From assembly GCA_003445035.1 (NCBI GenBank), contig DLVV01000315.1, positions 1,673-11,687 of the forward strand: a DNA stretch of 10,015 nucleotides, written 5' to 3'. Source of the DNA: Planctomycetaceae bacterium. Lineage in GTDB: Bacteria; Planctomycetota; Planctomycetia; Planctomycetales; Planctomycetaceae. Numbering within the stretch: the stretch's first letter is position 1; the number at the start of each line of letters is the position of its first letter. The notes beneath the pieces were generated by a model that saw nothing but the letters and a program-made list of their open reading frames with translations, ran no database searches and was not told where the DNA came from. Both the position numbers and the translations under genes were made by a program. Positions 1 to 6,833 of this stretch are shown one piece after another.

Positions 1-36
1 CGCGGGAGCGGCGAGATGTTCACGGAGGGGCATGCG

Positions 37-1431
37 ATGGCTGTGGCGGCGACCAAGTCCGGGTTCGACCGACTTCCTCCACAGAACCTTGAGGCCGAAC
101 GCGGCGTGCTCGGCAGCGTGCTGCTGATCAACGACGTGCTCGACGAGGTCACCGAGGTGATCACGCCCGAGCACTTCTACACTGACGCGCATCGCAAGAT
201 CTTCTCGGCCATCCGCAGGCTCTACGACAACAACGTCCATGCCATCGATCCGCTGACTCTCGCCGAAGAACTCGACAAGCACAGCGAACTCGCGGACATC
301 GGCGGCACCGCCTACCTCGAGCAGGTCCTCGAAGCCGTCCCGCACGCCGGAAACGCCCGCTACTACGCCGGGATCGTCCGCGAGAAGTGGGTGCAGCGGC
401 AGTTGATCTTCGCCTGCAACGAGATCCTCACCGAGTGCTACGACGGGTCCAACGATCCCGACGACGTGCTCTCCTCGGCCGAACAGCGGATCTTTCGCAT
501 CCTCGATGACCAGGGGGACCCTCGCAAGATCCTGATCAAGGACATCCTGCTTGATGCCTTCGACCGCATCAACGAGCGGATGGAGAACGACGAGGTGATC
601 AGCGGGATCCCCACCGGATTCTCCGACCTCGACCAGAAACTCAACGGGCTCCAGCCCTCCGAACTCGTCGTGCTCGCTGCACGTCCGAGCATGGGCAAGA
701 CGGCCCTGGTCTGCAACATCGCCGAGGGAGTGGCGATGGGAGACCAGAACAAGGGCGTGCTGCTGTTCAGCCTGGAACAATCCAATCTCGAACTCGCCGA
801 ACGGCTGCTGTGCATCCGCTCACAGGTCAACAGCCACAGGCTCCGCGCTGGCACGCTCGATGACGACGAACGGAAACTGCTGGTCCACGCCTCGACGGAA
901 CTCTCCGAGGCCCCGCTCTTCCTCGACGACCACCCCGGCCGCACGATCGCCCAGATCACTGCGGTCGCCCGCAGACTGCAACGTCGCAATGGCGTCGCCG
1001 TAGTGATCATCGACTACCTGCAGCTGATCGAGCCCGAAGACAAATCGGCGCCACGGGAACAGCAGATCGCGTTGATCACCCGACGCCTCAAGGCGCTCGC
1101 CAAGGAACTCAATGTCCCGGTCATCGCCCTGGCACAGCTCAATCGGGGAGTCGAGCACCGCGAGGACAAGCGGCCCAGACTGAGCGATCTTCGGGAAAGC
1201 GGAGCCATCGAGCAGGACGCCGACGTGGTGATGTTCCTGCATCGTGCCGAACACTACAACGCCGAAGATCGACCCGGCGAGGCCGACGTGATCATCGCCA
1301 AGAATCGCAACGGACCGACCGACACTGTCAACCTCACCTGGATCAAGGAATCGATGCGGTTCACCAACCACAGCCACCTCGACGAGCCCGACGGGGGTTA
1401 CTTCGCCGAATCCGGTAGCGACAGCTTCTGA
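37..1431 (+). CDS. dnaB: Replicative DNA helicase DnaB
   Basis: Hexameric ATP-driven 5'-3' helicase that unwinds DNA ahead of the replication fork and works with primase. From the ATG at 37 the protein is 464 aa, normal for the family. The N-terminal DnaB domain covers about residues 13-115, opening with LPPQNLEAERGVLGS. The RecA-like helicase domain starts near GIPTGFSDLD (190-199). Visible motifs are Walker A RPSMGKT (216-222), catalytic Glu247 in SLEQS, Walker B VVIIDYLQL with Asp326, and the arginine-finger segment KNRNGPTD with Arg424. No intein interrupts these motifs. The start at 37 is preferred because GGAGGGG (24-30) lies 6 bases upstream. An in-frame ATG at 16 would add seven residues, and the frame stays open to the window edge, so a longer start cannot be excluded. 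In many bacteria dnaB follows the gene for ribosomal protein L9; that region is outside the window. Identification is very secure; the exact start is less so. Confidence 0.97.
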   Translation: MAVAATKSGFDRLPPQNLEAERGVLGSVLLINDVLDEVTEVITPEHFYTDAHRKIFSAIRRLYDNNVHAIDPLTLAEELDKHSELADIGGTAYLEQVLEAVPHAGNARYYAGIVREKWVQRQLIFACNEILTECYDGSNDPDDVLSSAEQRIFRILDDQGDPRKILIKDILLDAFDRINERMENDEVISGIPTGFSDLDQKLNGLQPSELVVLAARPSMGKTALVCNIAEGVAMGDQNKGVLLFSLEQSNLELAERLLCIRSQVNSHRLRAGTLDDDERKLLVHASTELSEAPLFLDDHPGRTIAQITAVARRLQRRNGVAVVIIDYLQLIEPEDKSAPREQQIALITRRLKALAKELNVPVIALAQLNRGVEHREDKRPRLSDLRESGAIEQDADVVMFLHRAEHYNAEDRPGEADVIIAKNRNGPTDTVNLTWIKESMRFTNHSHLDEPDGGYFAESGSDSF

Positions 1432-1435
1432 TTGT

Positions 1436-1458
1436 CCTCTCAGTCAGAGGCCGGTTTT
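1436..1458 (+). terminator. Weak candidate terminator after dnaB
   Basis: Four bases after the dnaB stop, CCTCT (1436-1440) can pair with AGAGG (1446-1450) around a 5-base loop. A TTTT run at 1455-1458 follows, four bases beyond the stem. An alternative stem, GGCCGG (1449-1454) with CCGGCC (1472-1477), shares bases with the first, so the two cannot form together. The short stem and displaced T-run make this only a possible terminator. Confidence 0.3.
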
Positions 1459-1487
1459 CTGGTTCGACGTTCCGGCCCATTGACTGC

Positions 1488-1503
1488 GTGAAACGGTTTT
1501 CAC
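1488..1503. promoter_or_regulatory. 16-bp palindrome abutting the -35 box
   Basis: GTGAAA (1488-1493) and TTTCAC (1498-1503) are a perfect inverted repeat around CGGT. The site ends one base before the TTGACG -35 box of the promoter at 1505-1534. This is a suitable place for a regulator to bind, though it could equally be a small hairpin at the end of the dnaB transcript. No regulator family is recognised. Confidence 0.35.
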
Positions 1504-1504
1504 T

Positions 1505-1534
1505 TTGACGGCAGGTGGGCATCATCCGTATGAT
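1505..1534 (+). promoter_or_regulatory. Sigma70-like promoter for the exported-protein operon
   Basis: TTGACG (1505-1510) and TATGAT (1529-1534) each match five of six consensus bases and are separated by 18 bases. Transcription would start near 1541 and run into the genes at 1742 and 4217. This is the best promoter match I found in the window. The position, between the end of dnaB and the next gene on the same strand, is reasonable. Confidence 0.6.
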
Positions 1535-1540
1535 GGTTGG

Positions 1541-1741
1541 ATCAGTGAAACCTGATCGGTTGGGAAAGCTGGATAGGCCAGCCCTCGGCCGCCCCGATTT
1601 CCTGCCTTCCTTCTCAACACCATTCCGATCTCCCGCGATCGGTTCATGGCCCGCGCCGCGACGAACCCAACAAGATCCCAAATCCAGACGCTCGCAGACA
1701 GGCCGTTCAGCCGCCGACAGACAGACGGAGCCCAGCCACCG
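1541..1741 (+). other. Structured 5' leader of about 200 bases
   Basis: This untranslated stretch lies between the predicted transcription start and the first ATG of the exported-protein gene. Three hairpins can form: GATCAG/CTGATC (1540-1545 with 1552-1557), GCTGG/CCAGC (1568-1572 with 1578-1582) and CCGATC/GATCGG (1625-1630 with 1637-1642). The first is flanked by direct copies of GGTTGG at 1535-1540 and 1558-1563. GGAG at 1727-1730 is the probable ribosome-binding site, 11 bases from the ATG at 1742. I recognise no known riboswitch class. An in-frame ATG at 1646 lies here but is unlikely to be the start, because it would put 32 extra residues before the signal peptide. Confidence 0.4.
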
Positions 1742-4057
1742 ATGATGCTTTCCTCAAGACGCCCCGGAACGTGGACCTTCTCTCGCCCCCTCGGTACGGT
1801 CGCCGTGCTGCTGTTGATGGCAAGCGTCGCCATGGCCCAGGCTCCCCCATCGATTTCGACGACGCGGCCGTTGGCCGTCCGTCCCGGAAAGGCCGTTGAC
1901 CTGACGATCCAGGGAGCCAACCTGGTCGGAGTCAGCGACGTCTGGACCAGTTTCACTTCGACCAAGGCCCTGGTGGGTGATACCAAGAACAAGGCCCAGT
2001 GCGTCTACAAGCTGACGGTTCCTGCCGACGCCCCGGTGGGGATCCACGCGATCCGGGTCGCCGGCCCCGGCGGACTCTCGCCGCTGAGACTGGTCCTCAT
2101 CGACGACATCCCGACCACCGCCCAGGCCGGAGACAACTTCTCGCGAGAGAAAGCCCAGGCGTTGACACTGCCGGCGGCCGTCGATGGCACGACCGACGCA
2201 CTGAAGGTGCGAGTCTACAAGTTCACCGCGGAGAAGGGACAAACGGTCTCGGCCGAGGTCGTGGCCAAGCGGATCGGGTCGGCACTCGACCCGCTGCTGA
2301 GACTCATGGACGCCAACGGTCGGGAACTGGTTTACAGCGATGACGCAGCAGGCCTCAATGGCGACAGCCGCCTGCACCACACATTCGCCGCCAAAGGTGA
2401 GTACTTCGTCGAGGTGAGGGACATCCAGTGGACCGGGGGCGGCGGACATCACTACCGTCTGCGGGTCGGTGACTTCCCGGACGTGACGGCGGCCTACCCG
2501 CTGGGCGTCAAGCGAGGAGCCTCGGCGACGGTTTCGTTCGCAGGAGCACACATCACCGGTGTCGAGCCGGTCAAGCTCCAGTTGCCGGCCAACTCCCCTC
2601 TCGAATGGCTGACCATCGGAGCCAAGCGGTCCGGTGGGAAGAGCAGCGGGCTGGTCACCCTGGCGGTAAGCAACTCCGATGAGATCGTCGAGTCCGAGCC
2701 CAACGACAGTCGCGACAAAGCGACCCGCGTGCCCCTGGGTGCGAATCTCAACGGCCGCTTCGACAAGGCCGGCGATGTCGACCACTATGTGGTCACCGCC
2801 AAGAAGGGCCAGAAGTTCACCTTCACCGGAATCACCCGTCGCGTTGGCTCTCCCGCGGCCGTCGTCATCAGACTGCTCGACGGCAAGGGCGGCAAGGTGG
2901 CCGAGGTCGTCGACCTGGGTATCAGTGACAGCGTGATCAATTACACCTTCCCGGCAGACGGCAACTTTTACGTCGCCGTGCAGGACCGGGATCGCCGTGG
3001 CGGAGGCGGATTCGCCTACCGTGTGTCGGTCGACCCGGTCGCTGTGGGCTTCAAACTGACCGCCTCGGTCGCACATCTCAACATCGCCGTTGGCGGCACA
3101 GCAGCAATCACCGTCAATGCCGCTCGCAGCGGCTACAACGGACCTATCACGGTGGCCGCCGTGGGACTGCCCGCGGGCATCACCAGCACGCCGACGGTCA
3201 TCGGAACCGGTCGCGGCAACGCGGTGCTGACCCTGACCGCCGACGCCAAGGCCCCCAAGGGCAAGATCGTGCCGATCCGGGTGGCCGGTACGGCCAAGAT
3301 CGGCGAAACCGACACTCGAGCCAACGCCAACGTCGAGGCCCCTCTGAAGGGCATCTTCGGTGGACTCGCCTGGCCCCCCTCCACGCTTTCGCAGGAGGTC
3401 GCCGTGGCCGTCGCGCCCCCGGCGGTCTTCTCGCTCAGGACCTCGCCACAGACAGTGGTCTTCGGACGCGACCTGACCGCCAAGGTCAAGGTCACCGTTG
3501 TCCGGCACAAGGACTACAAGGAAGCCATCACTCTCGTTCTGCAGCCGGCCAAGAACGGCCTTCCCGGAGGAATCTCCGCTGGGCTCAAGGCGATCCCGGC
3601 CGGCAAGAACGAAATCGAAATCACCTTCACCGGGAACAACAAGGCGCCGTTGGGGGAATTCACCGCGAACCTCAACGCCCAACTGAAGAAGGGCAAAAAC
3701 ACCACGACACAACCGGTCCCCTCGATCGGACTCTCGCTGAAAACCTCGCTGTCACTGAAAGCCGCAGCCGCCGGACCGAAGCTCGTTCGTGGAAAGCAGT
3801 TGAAACTGAAAGTGACCGTCGAGAGAAACCCGTCACTGGCCGGCCCCGTGGTTCTGACAGTGGCCAACCTGCCCAAGGGTGTGACCGCGGCGGCAGCAAC
3901 CATCGCTGCAGACAAAACTGAGGTTGAAATTGTGCTCTCAGCCGCACAAGATGCTCAACAGGGTGGCGTCAAGAACCTCGTCGTCAAGGGCACCACCACA
4001 GTCGGCAAAGTCAAACACGCTGCCGATTCCGCGGCCGTGGCCGTGACTGTCGAATAA
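1742..4057 (+). CDS. Secreted protein with tandem PPC and Ig-like domains
   Basis: A predicted exported 771-aa protein with no enzymatic motif that I can see. A Sec signal peptide is clear: basic N-region, hydrophobic core GTVAVLLLMASVA (18-30) and likely cleavage after AMA at 32. An N-terminal beta-rich segment (about 35-122) is followed by two bacterial pre-peptidase C-terminal (PPC) domains, about 143-243 and 315-432. The second opens with ESEPNDSRDKA and contains DVDHYVVTAKKGQ, both typical of the family. The remaining 340 residues are repetitive beta-sandwich-like sequence, rich in Lys and in turns such as LPAGI, LPGGI and LPKGV. The mature chain has a single Cys (87). No membrane anchor is seen at the C-terminus. 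PPC domains usually bind or support folding of secreted proteins rather than catalyse. The start at 1742 (or 1745) suits the signal peptide; 1646 would bury it. It is probably co-transcribed with the DUF1549/DUF1553 gene 159 bases downstream, suggesting a shared extracytoplasmic role. Confidence 0.85.
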   Translation: MMLSSRRPGTWTFSRPLGTVAVLLLMASVAMAQAPPSISTTRPLAVRPGKAVDLTIQGANLVGVSDVWTSFTSTKALVGDTKNKAQCVYKLTVPADAPVGIHAIRVAGPGGLSPLRLVLIDDIPTTAQAGDNFSREKAQALTLPAAVDGTTDALKVRVYKFTAEKGQTVSAEVVAKRIGSALDPLLRLMDANGRELVYSDDAAGLNGDSRLHHTFAAKGEYFVEVRDIQWTGGGGHHYRLRVGDFPDVTAAYPLGVKRGASATVSFAGAHITGVEPVKLQLPANSPLEWLTIGAKRSGGKSSGLVTLAVSNSDEIVESEPNDSRDKATRVPLGANLNGRFDKAGDVDHYVVTAKKGQKFTFTGITRRVGSPAAVVIRLLDGKGGKVAEVVDLGISDSVINYTFPADGNFYVAVQDRDRRGGGGFAYRVSVDPVAVGFKLTASVAHLNIAVGGTAAITVNAARSGYNGPITVAAVGLPAGITSTPTVIGTGRGNAVLTLTADAKAPKGKIVPIRVAGTAKIGETDTRANANVEAPLKGIFGGLAWPPSTLSQEVAVAVAPPAVFSLRTSPQTVVFGRDLTAKVKVTVVRHKDYKEAITLVLQPAKNGLPGGISAGLKAIPAGKNEIEITFTGNNKAPLGEFTANLNAQLKKGKNTTTQPVPSIGLSLKTSLSLKAAAAGPKLVRGKQLKLKVTVERNPSLAGPVVLTVANLPKGVTAAAATIAADKTEVEIVLSAAQDAQQGGVKNLVVKGTTTVGKVKHAADSAAVAVTVE

Positions 4058-4164
4058 ACCATCTCAGACACGACAAGAGACACCAGAACCTTTTTCACCA
4101 ACCACACGGAAATTGAACAAGTCCCGACGAACCGTTTCCGGCTTCAACCCAGTTGGTGTTGTGG

Positions 4165-4179
4165 CCGAATCGTATTCGG
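4165..4179. promoter_or_regulatory. 15-bp inverted repeat between the two exported-protein genes
   Basis: CCGAAT (4165-4170) and ATTCGG (4174-4179) form a perfect inverted repeat around CGT, 37 bases before the ATG at 4217. It could be an operator or an mRNA hairpin that affects relative expression of the two genes. No T-run follows, so it is not an obvious terminator. I see no convincing promoter in this 159-base gap. GGAG at 4203-4206 is the likely ribosome-binding site, 10 bases from the ATG. Confidence 0.3.
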
Positions 4180-4216
4180 GGAAATCGAGACTGTTCCACG
4201 ACGGAGACCATCTGTC

Positions 4217-6676
4217 ATGCGGCACTTGTTGACATCAGCGATCGTCGGCCTCGTCGGCCTCGGGTTCACTGGACTTCCCTCGGCCGCTCTGGCTGAGGAA
4301 GCCCTGGTCACGGTGGGCAAACCCGCCGGGCTGGCCTTCGAACCCGCCTCGTTCGAACTCGCAGGCAAGCGGGCGTTCCAGCAGCTGCTGGTGACCGCCA
4401 AGTACGCCTCGGGCGAGGTCCGCGACTTGACCACAGTGGCGGGCTTCACCTCGTCCAACGCCAAGGTGGTCAAGGTTCAGAACGGCAAAGCCGTACCGGT
4501 TGGTGATGGCACAGCCGTGTTGACGGCGACCGTCGGCGGCCAGAAGGCCACCGTGAAGGTGACCGTCAAGAACACCGCCGTGGCGCACCCGGTCAGCTTC
4601 CAGAACGAAATGCTGGCAGCCCTCTCCAAGGGAGGCTGCAATGCAGGTGCCTGCCACGGGTCACCCTCGGGCAAGGCCGGTTTCCGGCTGTCGCTGCGAG
4701 CCTTCGACCCGCCGCTGGACATCCTCACCCTGCGGCACGAGTACTTCGGCCGACGGACCAACGCCATGGACCCCGCCGACAGCCTGGTAGTGAAAAAGGC
4801 GATGATGGAAGTCGCTCACGGCGGTGGTAAGCGAGTTCGAAAAGGCGACGCGGTTTACCAGACGTTCGTCGGCTGGATCGGGGAAGGCCTGAAACTGGAT
4901 GCCAAAGGCACTCCCACCCTGGTCAAGACCGAACTGCTGCCCAAGAAGCGCGTCCTGCAACCCTCCAGCAACCTCCAGCAACTGGTCCTGATGGGCCACT
5001 TCAGCGACGGCAGTGTTCGTGACCTGACGCCCCTGGCCGTGTTCACTTCGTCCAACGAGTCGGTCGGCACCGTCACCGCCGATGGACTGATCGAGAAAAC
5101 CGGGCGTGGCGAAACCGCCGTGCTGGCCAGGTACCTCGACAAGATGACCACCAGCCACGTCACGTTCCTGGAGAACGTCGAAGGGTTTGCATGGAGCAAC
5201 CCCAAGGCAAACAACTTCGTCGATCAGCGGGTCTACGAGAAGCTGCAGCAGTTGCAGATCCTTCCCAGTGACCTGTGCACCGACGAGGAATTCCTCCGCC
5301 GCGCCTACATCGACACCACCGGCCGATTGCCGAAGGTCGATGAGGTCCACGCGTTCCTCAACGACAAGAGTGCCGACAAGCGGGCCAAGCTCGTCAACCG
5401 GCTGCTTGACCTCGACGACTTCGCCGAGTTGTGGGCTCTGCGTTGGGCCGACATCCTTCGTTCCAACAGCAAGAAGATCAAGGTCAAGGGCGTCCACAAG
5501 TTCTACCGCTGGATCTATGACAGCGTCCGCACCGACAAGCCGCTCGACCAGTTCACTCGCGAACTGATCACCGCCAGCGGCAGCGTGTATGAGAACCCGG
5601 CAGCCAACTACTGGCGAGCCAGCCGGGACCCCAACGATGCCGTCGAAACCACCGCGCAACTGTTCCTGGGCATTCGCATCCAGTGTGCCAAGTGCCACAA
5701 CCACCCGTTCGAGCGGTGGACACAGGACAACTACTACGGCATCGCGGCGGCCTTCACCCGCATCGGCCGGACCAAGGGCGCCCGTCCCGACGACGAGGTG
5801 ATCTTCCCGGCCACGTCCGGGGAGATCAAGCAGCCGCGGACCGGCAAGACGATGAAGGTCCACCTGCTGCTCAAGGGTGATGTCGACGTTCCTGATGACC
5901 AGGACCGGCGAGCCGTTTTCGCCACCTGGCTGACCGGTGCCAACAACCCGTTCTTCGCACGGGCGTCGGTCAACCGCATCTGGGGACACCTGATGGGCCG
6001 CGGCATCGTCGAACCCGTCGACGACTTCCGTGACTCAAACCCACCCTCCAACGCCAAGCTGCTCGATGAACTGGCCACCCAGTTCGTCAAGAACAACTTC
6101 AGCCGCAAGTGGGCCATCCAGACGATCATGAACAGCCGGATCTACCAGCTCAGTTCGCGGAAGAACAAGTTCAACTCCGACGACGAAATCTACAACTCGC
6201 ATGCCACCACCCGGTTGCTCAGTGCCGAGCAGTTGCTCGACGCGATCTGCCAGGTCACCGACGTGCCCGAGAGCTTCAAGGGTGCGCCCCCTGGGACCCG
6301 TGCCGTGGCCTTGCCCGAGCCGCCCAGCGATCACTACTTCCTGAAGATCTTCGGGCAGCCCCAGCGTGAGATGGCGTGTGCGTGCGAGCGTTCCAACGAA
6401 TCCAACCTCTCGCAGGCCCTGCAGATGATCAACGGGCCGGTCGTGCACAACAAGCTGCGTGCCGACAACGGTCGGATCGCGAAGATGATCAAGGAGAAGA
6501 AGAGCGACGAGCAGATCATCTCGTCACTCTACATGGCCGCACTGGCCCGCAACCCGGCTGCAGCCGAGATGACCGCGGCCAAGAAGCACATCGCCAACAG
6601 CAAGGACCGACGTCTGGCGCTTGAGGATGTGGGCTGGGCCGTGCTGAACTCCAAGGAGTTCCTCTTCCAGCACTAG
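4217..6676 (+). CDS. Secreted Big_2-DUF1549-DUF1553 protein
   Basis: An 819-aa exported protein of a planctomycete-type family whose function is not established. The signal peptide has a hydrophobic core at about 9-25 and likely cleavage after ALA at 26. Domains in order: Big_2-type Ig-like (about 30-118); a segment with the atypical CX4CH motif CNAGACHG (141-148) and GKAGFRLSLRAFDP (152-165); a second Big_2 (about 236-318); DUF1549/PSCyt2 (about 332-520), with DEEFLRRAYIDTTGRLP and the CXXCH motif CAKCHNHPFERW (490-501); and DUF1553/PSD1 (about 565-810), with ASVNRIWGHLMGRGIVEP (583-600) and QREMACACERSNESNL (716-731). CXXCH is the usual covalent heme c site, so an extracytoplasmic heme or metal role is possible but unproven. 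In many Planctomycetes such genes neighbour a DUF1501 gene. None is present here; the partner is the PPC protein upstream, and a strong terminator follows. Domain assignment is secure; function is unknown. Confidence 0.92.
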   Translation: MRHLLTSAIVGLVGLGFTGLPSAALAEEALVTVGKPAGLAFEPASFELAGKRAFQQLLVTAKYASGEVRDLTTVAGFTSSNAKVVKVQNGKAVPVGDGTAVLTATVGGQKATVKVTVKNTAVAHPVSFQNEMLAALSKGGCNAGACHGSPSGKAGFRLSLRAFDPPLDILTLRHEYFGRRTNAMDPADSLVVKKAMMEVAHGGGKRVRKGDAVYQTFVGWIGEGLKLDAKGTPTLVKTELLPKKRVLQPSSNLQQLVLMGHFSDGSVRDLTPLAVFTSSNESVGTVTADGLIEKTGRGETAVLARYLDKMTTSHVTFLENVEGFAWSNPKANNFVDQRVYEKLQQLQILPSDLCTDEEFLRRAYIDTTGRLPKVDEVHAFLNDKSADKRAKLVNRLLDLDDFAELWALRWADILRSNSKKIKVKGVHKFYRWIYDSVRTDKPLDQFTRELITASGSVYENPAANYWRASRDPNDAVETTAQLFLGIRIQCAKCHNHPFERWTQDNYYGIAAAFTRIGRTKGARPDDEVIFPATSGEIKQPRTGKTMKVHLLLKGDVDVPDDQDRRAVFATWLTGANNPFFARASVNRIWGHLMGRGIVEPVDDFRDSNPPSNAKLLDELATQFVKNNFSRKWAIQTIMNSRIYQLSSRKNKFNSDDEIYNSHATTRLLSAEQLLDAICQVTDVPESFKGAPPGTRAVALPEPPSDHYFLKIFGQPQREMACACERSNESNLSQALQMINGPVVHNKLRADNGRIAKMIKEKKSDEQIISSLYMAALARNPAAAEMTAAKKHIANSKDRRLALEDVGWAVLNSKEFLFQH

Positions 6677-6689
6677 GTCGTCGACCACA

Positions 6690-6726
6690 CACTCTCCCTG
6701 AGGACCAACCACCGCACGGGAGAGTG
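6690..6726. other. Long-loop hairpin after the exported-protein operon
   Basis: CACTCTCCC (6690-6698) pairs perfectly with GGGAGAGTG (6718-6726) across a 19-base loop, 13 bases after the stop codon at 6674-6676. No T-run follows. It may protect the mRNA 3' end or assist the strong terminator that follows at 6740. Confidence 0.4.
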
Positions 6727-6739
6727 GGAACGACACGCA

Positions 6740-6784
6740 CAAGGGGCCGGACGCAGCGAGGAGCTGCCTCCGGCCCCTTGTTTT
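6740..6784 (+). terminator. Strong intrinsic terminator at a convergent junction
   Basis: A 12-bp perfect stem pairs 6740-6751 with 6769-6780. After one mismatch, five more pairs follow (GCAGC with GCTGC) around the loop GAGGA. A T-rich run to 6784 comes directly after the stem on the plus strand. This is a textbook Rho-independent terminator for the operon ending at 6676. On the minus strand the stem is equally strong but lacks a good T-run, so stopping of argC-argJ transcripts here would be weaker. Confidence 0.88.
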
Positions 6785-6811
6785 CATGCGCTCCTGCCCC
6801 GTCCACTGTCC

Positions 6812-6830
6812 CCCCGGCAACACGCCAGGG
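6812..6830 (-). other. Hairpin just after the argJ stop
   Basis: Read on the minus strand, CCCTGGC and GCCGGGG pair as a 7-bp stem, including one G-U pair, around GTGTT, three bases after the argJ stop codon. No T-run follows, so it is not a standard intrinsic terminator. It may act as a 3'-end stabiliser, or with the large stem at 6740-6780 help end argC-argJ transcription. Confidence 0.35.
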
Positions 6831-6833
6831 CAC

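Noticed and set aside
1720..1729. The 10-mer GACAGACGGA, also present at 9271-9280, ahead of another start codon
   Set aside because: Two copies of a 10-mer at different distances from their start codons (12 and 19 bases) can arise by chance, and no dyad symmetry or neighbouring similarity supports a regulatory element.
1646..1741. Upstream in-frame ATG for the PPC protein
   Set aside because: It would add 32 residues ahead of a clear Sec signal peptide and has no good ribosome-binding site; the ATG at 1742 fits better.
1754..3712. Long open frame of 652 codons on the minus strand
   Set aside because: It lies opposite the secreted PPC protein, which has a signal peptide and recognisable domains. 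The minus-strand product has low-complexity Asp/Gly/Arg/Val-rich sequence typical of an antisense shadow in GC-rich DNA.
4637..4657. CX4CH as a proven heme c attachment site
   Set aside because: The motif is present, but heme attachment cannot be shown from sequence alone, so it is reported only as a hypothesis.
4661..5989. 442-codon open frame on the minus strand
   Set aside because: It is antisense to the Big_2/DUF1549/DUF1553 gene, has no recognisable domain, and shows the same Val/Asp/Gly/Leu-rich shadow composition.
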